From DAISKN01 sp963716925 (GTDB taxonomy: Bacteria; Acidobacteriota; Vicinamibacteria; Marinacidobacterales; SMYC01), in assembly GCA_963716925.1 (NCBI GenBank), contig CAVQUX010000020.1, positions 1 to 64,000 on the forward strand: DNA of 64,000 nucleotides, written 5' to 3'. Shown here piece by piece: positions 60,221 through 64,000 of this stretch. Positions within the stretch are counted from its first letter, which is position 1; every line of letters begins with the position of its first letter. The position numbers and the translations under genes were made by a program. The notes under the pieces are model-generated. The model was given only the letters and a program-made list of their open reading frames with translations, searched no databases and was not told the origin of the DNA.

Positions 60221-61320
60221 GAGGCGTACACTCCCGTCGTCTGAGTCGCCGGGTCGGGCTTTCGCCGCTCCCGGCTCTCGAGCGCATCACGCTCCGCTCG
60301 GGCGATCTCCGCTTCGACCTCCCCCTCCGCCTTCTCCAGTGCCTCGCGGTTCGAGCGCGACGCCGAGAGCTCGAGCGGGGCCTCCGCGAGATAGCTCTCG
60401 TACATCCCGACGGGATCGCGTTTGCCCCAGTAGGCGAAATCCTCGGCGGGAAGGATTGCCCGCGACTCCCCCTCGTCGTGGGTGGCGTGGCCTCCCATGC
60501 GAAAGGTCTTCGCGGTCACGATGACCGGACCGCGCCCGGTGCGACAGAGCTCGCCGGCGAGAACCGTGGCCGCATAGACGTCGAGGACGTTGTTGCCGTC
60601 GCAAGTGTAGCGGGTTGCGGCGTAGATCGTGGCGACCTCGCTCATGGGAGCCGCGCTGTGCATCGCCCGGGGAGTGCCGAGAGCGATCTGGTTGTCCTGA
60701 ACGAAAACCACGAGGGGAAGCGAGAGAGCCTTCGCGCACATCATGCCTTCGTGGAAGGCGGTGGTGCGGGTGGCGCCGTCTCCCACCCAGGTGAGGGCGA
60801 TGCTTTCCCTTTGCTGCAGCTTGAAGGACAACGCGAGACCGGCGCACACCGGAACCAGCGAGCCCACCATGCTGATGGGAGCGACCACCCCCTTGCCGAG
60901 GTCGCCCACGTGAACGTCTCTTCCGCCTCCCGGCGCGTCCGAAGTCGCGAGGTAGGCGCGGAACAGGTCCGCGAGCGGCATCCCCATCTCGTGCGCGGCG
61001 CCCGCGTTCCGGATCATCGGACCGACGGCGTCACCCTTCCGGAGGGCGTGCACCGCGCCCACGGTCACCGCTTCTTCGCCCGTCCCCAGCCATGCCTTCG
61101 AGAGCACCCCGGTGCGTACCCAGCGCTTGAGGGTGATGTCGTGGAGACGATTCCTCACCAGCCCCTGGTAGAGAGCGAGGTGCTCCCGCGGAGTCAGCGC
61201 GGCGACGACGCTCCTGCGGCTCGGGTCCGAGAGGACGCGGGAGCGAAACTCCTCCATCACCTGCGGATCGGGCGCCCAGTCCCGGTACTCCGGAGGGTCG
61301 TACGCGGCGTATCGCTTCAT
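60217..61320 (-). CDS. Thiamine-PP-dependent dehydrogenase E1 alpha subunit
   Basis: The 367-aa protein has the 2-oxoacid dehydrogenase E1-alpha architecture: ARTVTS-like LGTGEEAVTVGAVHALRKGD, the TPP-binding WVGDGATRTTAFHEGM...VQDNQIALG (GDG...N) and MGGHATHDE with the phosphorylation-loop region. It would form E1 with a beta subunit, which is not in the adjacent genes. Substrate (pyruvate or branched-chain oxoacid) is not clear; the N-terminus (AAYDPPEYRDWAPDPQVMEE) is more like the branched-chain group. Confidence 0.85.
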   Translation of the reverse strand: MKRYAAYDPPEYRDWAPDPQVMEEFRSRVLSDPSRRSVVAALTPREHLALYQGLVRNRLHDITLKRWVRTGVLSKAWLGTGEEAVTVGAVHALRKGDAVGPMIRNAGAAHEMGMPLADLFRAYLATSDAPGGGRDVHVGDLGKGVVAPISMVGSLVPVCAGLALSFKLQQRESIALTWVGDGATRTTAFHEGMMCAKALSLPLVVFVQDNQIALGTPRAMHSAAPMSEVATIYAATRYTCDGNNVLDVYAATVLAGELCRTGRGPVIVTAKTFRMGGHATHDEGESRAILPAEDFAYWGKRDPVGMYESYLAEAPLELSASRSNREALEKAEGEVEAEIARAERDALESRERRKPDPATQTTGVYAS

Positions 61321-61337
61321 TTCCTCATTCCCGGCGT

Positions 61338-62546
61338 CTACAGCCCTCGGAGCTCCTCTGCCGCCTCGAGAAACCGATCGACGTCCTCCTTATTATTGAA
61401 CAGCGCCGCGCCGGCGCGGATCTGCGTGCCGCCCTCGCGGAAGCTCACCCGGACCGCTCTCCTTTCGAACACCTTCTGCGCTTTCTCCGGGTCCTTCCCG
61501 TGGATGAAGGCCACGATCGCCGACCCATTCCTGTCCGGCGTTCGCGCCCGGAAACCGAGATCGACGAGTCCCCGCCGCATCTCCCGGGCGAGCGGAACCG
61601 TGTGATCCTCGATGGTCCCGAGGCCGGCTGTCGCCAGGTAGTCGAGTGCAGCGTCGAGCTGATAGACAGGCCCGAAGGCGAGGGTCGCGTACTCGTACTT
61701 CCGCGCGGTCGGGTAGAGCCGGAACTCGTGGTTCGGCCCCTCAGACTCGAGCGAGAGCGCCCCCATCCGGTCGGGGGCAATCCGCTCGAGATGCTCCTCG
61801 CGGATGAAGAACGGAGCCACCCCGTAGCTCGCGAAGAGCCACTTGTAGGTGCCGGCGGAGACGAAATCCACCCCCTCCTCCCGGAGGTTGGTGCGAAACA
61901 TCCCGAGCGCCTGGATTCCGTCCGCGTACAGGAGCGCCTTGTGGGCGTGCGCGAGGTCCGCGAGGTCCTTCAGATCGTGGCGAAAGCCGTTCTGGTGGGA
62001 GACCCACGAGACGGACAGGAGCCGGGTCTTCGAATCCACGAGAGGCTCGAAGTTCTCCCGGTCGGCGCGTCCCTCGACCGAGGGAGCGATCCGGAGCTCG
62101 ATGCCCCTTTTCTTCTCGAGCGTCTTGTAGAGCACGTAGCTCGTCGTGTAATGAAGGTCGTCCACCACCACGTTGTCCCCGGGACGGAGGTCGAGGGCGG
62201 AGGTCACGAGGTTCTCGCCCTCGCTCGTGGCGGAGAGAAAACCGATCTCCTGCGGAGCCGCCCCGAAGAGCTCCGCGAATTTCCTTCGCGCCTCGTTCGT
62301 CTTGTCGAGCATCGCGCCCAGGGAGACGGGGTTCTCCGCCTTGGACCGCACGAAATCGACTCCCGCCTTCTCGACCGTCCGGGGGACGGGACCGATGTAG
62401 GGGGTGTTCAGATAGGCGGAGCCGGCGGCGGCGGGAAAATCCGCTCTCGCCGCCGCCGCATCGAGCGCAACGCCCGCCGATATCCGCCGCGCCTCGGCGA
62501 CTCCCGCGGCAGCCGACACGATGAACTCTCTTCGATCCAGCCTCAC
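61338..62546 (-). CDS. Class V aminotransferase-like PLP enzyme with Tat-like signal
   Basis: GTG 62546 overlaps the GNAT stop as GTGA; 402 aa. The N-terminus LDRREFIVSAAAGVAEA resembles a Tat signal. The class V fold includes FLSATSEGENLVTSALDLRP, LLSVSWVSHQNGFRHDLKDL, YADGIQALG and the PLP-lysine in SAGTYKWLFASYG. It may be an exported aminotransferase or cysteine-desulfurase-like enzyme of unknown substrate. PLP enzymes are unusual as Tat substrates. Confidence 0.82.
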   Translation of the reverse strand: MRLDRREFIVSAAAGVAEARRISAGVALDAAAARADFPAAAGSAYLNTPYIGPVPRTVEKAGVDFVRSKAENPVSLGAMLDKTNEARRKFAELFGAAPQEIGFLSATSEGENLVTSALDLRPGDNVVVDDLHYTTSYVLYKTLEKKRGIELRIAPSVEGRADRENFEPLVDSKTRLLSVSWVSHQNGFRHDLKDLADLAHAHKALLYADGIQALGMFRTNLREEGVDFVSAGTYKWLFASYGVAPFFIREEHLERIAPDRMGALSLESEGPNHEFRLYPTARKYEYATLAFGPVYQLDAALDYLATAGLGTIEDHTVPLAREMRRGLVDLGFRARTPDRNGSAIVAFIHGKDPEKAQKVFERRAVRVSFREGGTQIRAGAALFNNKEDVDRFLEAAEELRGL

Positions 62547-63061
62547 GACTTCCCCTCTTTCTTCAACGACTTGGTCATGAACAGCGCGCGCTGCCCGGCC
62601 GGGTAGACGCCGATGACGTGGCCGATGCGAAACCCCCGGCGCGCGAACATCCGCTGGGCCCGCGCATTCCCCTCCGCGACCGAGAGGCGGATCTCGCCGA
62701 GATCGAGGCTCGACTCGCGCGCGAGCGCGATGGACCGATCCAGGAGGGCGGCTCCGATTCCGCGCGAGCGGAGCTCGGGCACGACGGCGATCGAGAGCAG
62801 CTCCGCTACCGCTTCCTGCGTCGGGCTCCCGGGATGAATCGCGAGCATGAAGAACCCCGCGGGAGCGGAATCCACCTCGGCGACAGAGCTCGACACGATG
62901 TCCTCCCGAAACCATTCGGCCATGTATCGGTCGTAGCTGCCGAACTCCAGGAACACCCGGCGGCAGAGGTCGAGCATGAAGTCGAGGTCGGTGTCCCGGG
63001 CGGGCCGCAGCGCGATTTCCTGCGCCTGGGAGAGCTCCGGGCCGGCCGGCCGCAACGGCAC
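62543..63061 (-). CDS. GNAT-family acetyltransferase
   Basis: GTG 63061 gives 172 aa; the longer frame upstream is not preferred because it overlaps the previous gene. LRPARDTDLDFMLDLCRRVF, the acetyl-CoA motif VVPELRSRGIGAALLD (RxxGxG) and AEGNARAQRMFARRGFRIG are typical. The acceptor is unknown. It overlaps the aminotransferase start as GTGA. Confidence 0.82.
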   Translation of the reverse strand: MPLRPAGPELSQAQEIALRPARDTDLDFMLDLCRRVFLEFGSYDRYMAEWFREDIVSSSVAEVDSAPAGFFMLAIHPGSPTQEAVAELLSIAVVPELRSRGIGAALLDRSIALARESSLDLGEIRLSVAEGNARAQRMFARRGFRIGHVIGVYPAGQRALFMTKSLKKEGKS

Positions 63062-63084
63062 TTCGGCACCTCTTCTAAGGGGGG

Positions 63085-63498
63085 TCAGAAGGGGCCGGGA
63101 AGCGCCTTCTCCACGATCTGGACGTCTTCGACCGGAGACGTCACCACCCGAAGTCCTTCGGAGGAGAGCTCGCAGCACAGGCCAACCCCAATCCAAGCGA
63201 CCTTTAGAAGTGTCCCGCCGTAGCCGGAACCGCAGAGGTAGGCCGCCGTCTCGGTGGGAAAGAACCGCCCCCCGCGAACGAGGATCTTCCAGTGGTTCGG
63301 ATGGAGCACGGTGATCTCGTAGAGGCTGTTCCGGGTCCGCACCTCGAGCCGGGTCAGAGGCTCGAGCCGCGCGACGTTGAGTCCCTTGCGGTCCGCCATC
63401 GCTTCGGTGAAACCCGCCAGGGTACAGTGGCGCGGCACCACCACTTCCTGCCTCTCCTCATCGAGGAGCGATGTGGTGGTAACCAGATTCTTGTCCAT
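63085..63498 (-). CDS. Conserved-looking protein of unknown function
   Basis: The 137-aa soluble protein reads with high G/C third positions. Segments include EERQEVVVPRHCTLAGFTEA, RLEVRTRNSLYEITVLHPNH and WKILVRGGRFFPTETAAYLC. No family is recognised. It lies between the PBP4-like gene and GNAT on the same strand. Confidence 0.6.
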   Translation of the reverse strand: MDKNLVTTTSLLDEERQEVVVPRHCTLAGFTEAMADRKGLNVARLEPLTRLEVRTRNSLYEITVLHPNHWKILVRGGRFFPTETAAYLCGSGYGGTLLKVAWIGVGLCCELSSEGLRVVTSPVEDVQIVEKALPGPF

Positions 63499-63520
63499 CT
63501 CCGCCTGCCGCTCTCCGGGA

Positions 63521-64000
63521 TCACTCCTCCATGAGCACGCGCGCGATCTCGTCCTCCACGAAATCCGCGCGATACTGCTTTCCGATTCCGTTCGTCAGGA
63601 TCGAAAAAAACAGCGGCCCCCGCGAACGTGAGAACGCGAGCCCCGAAAGTGAGCTGACCCCCGCGAGGCTCCCGGTCTTGGCCATGATACGCCCGAGGTG
63701 CTCGTCGTTCAAGAAACGGTTCCTCAGGGTCCCGTCCACCCCCGCGATGGCGAGGGAGCAGAGGAAATCCGCGCGGAGCTCCGGGGCCCGGTAAAGGTCT
63801 TCGAGGACTCGAACGAGAATCGCCGCGCTGAGATGGTTGTCGTACGAAAGACCCGAGCCGTCCTCGATCCGGAAGTCGTCGCGGCTGAATCCCAGCCCCA
63901 CCAGGTACTCGCCGACCGCCCGCGCCCCCGAAACGAAGCTTCCGGGAGAGCCGAACCGGTGTGCGCCGAGGGTCTTCAGCATCTGCTCGGCGGAAAAATT
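63521..64000 (-). CDS. D-Ala-D-Ala carboxypeptidase/PBP4 family, C-terminal part
   Basis: The frame runs off the window end; only the C-terminal ~160 residues are present. They include RIEDGSGLSYDNHLSAAILV (SxN-type motif region) and MAKTGSLAGVSSLSGLAFSR (KTGS), as in S13 DD-endopeptidase/PBP4 (DacB) proteins. It trims peptidoglycan cross-links in the periplasm. The serine SxxK motif lies outside the window. Confidence 0.85.
   Translation of the reverse strand, partial: NFSAEQMLKTLGAHRFGSPGSFVSGARAVGEYLVGLGFSRDDFRIEDGSGLSYDNHLSAAILVRVLEDLYRAPELRADFLCSLAIAGVDGTLRNRFLNDEHLGRIMAKTGSLAGVSSLSGLAFSRSRGPLFFSILTNGIGKQYRADFVEDEIARVLMEE

Noticed and set aside
1..64000. rRNA, tRNA, CRISPR arrays
   Set aside because: No cloverleaf-like genes, rRNA segments or regularly spaced repeats were recognised by reading both strands; short tRNAs could still be missed.

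Overview
The window is GC-rich with strong G/C preference at third codon positions and short, often 4-bp, gene overlaps. No rRNA or tRNA was seen, so the host is inferred from gene content. An ADOP-type duplicated orphan permease (44551-47001), a Ser/Thr kinase fused to TolB-like and TPR regions (35351-37600), several secreted M20 and amidohydrolase enzymes and many lone accessory genes fit best with an Acidobacteriota genome or metagenome bin. At least seven genes look broken by single-base frame changes, some at homopolymers. Part of this may be assembly error rather than decay.

Region 1, 1-6.4 kb, is an accessory island. It holds an ADP-ribosylglycohydrolase, an SF2 helicase, an unknown 236-aa partner, a decayed AbiE-type toxin-antitoxin locus whose toxin is cut off by an inverted porin fragment, an intact wHTH-nucleotidyltransferase cassette, and a truncated tyrosine integrase. 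Region 2, 6.4-13.7 kb, has a VOC-ArsR-SRPBCC operon, a predicted nucleotidyltransferase, an XPB-like helicase overlapping a Bax1-like (DUF790) nuclease, a broken beta-propeller gene and endonuclease III. Repair functions are concentrated here.

Region 3, 13.7-21.3 kb, carries a DMT transporter, a secreted M20 amidohydrolase, a gamma-glutamyltransferase, a secreted HExxH protein and a glycosyltransferase. Region 4, 21.3-26.7 kb, is the most interesting part: a tightly coupled minus-strand operon encoding a SIR2-like/TIR protein, a membrane-spanning STAND NTPase with a coiled coil and C-terminal formylglycine-generating-enzyme (FGE)-like domain, and a secreted or anchored PKD-repeat protein. It looks like an envelope-linked sensor wired to a cytoplasmic NAD-targeting effector.

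Region 5, 27-47 kb, mixes metabolic and accessory genes: a TPR/PDZ protein, a PEP-mutase-like protein plus amidohydrolase pair, an M20 peptidase, an SLC13 transporter, a three-gene operon (55-aa protein, zinc-hook SMC-like ATPase, Ser/Thr kinase), a phosphoesterase, an SDR, an EamA/membrane-protein pair, a Hjr-like nuclease and the ADOP permease. Region 6, 47-64 kb, is closer to core functions: an Mpo1-like protein, an AhpD-like protein, an NtrC-type regulator, a histidine kinase, an envelope cluster with two L,D-transpeptidases, a chorismate mutase-prephenate dehydratase-ACT-DAHP synthase fusion, a thioredoxin/E1-alpha/aminotransferase/GNAT operon, and the end of a PBP4-type carboxypeptidase running off the window.
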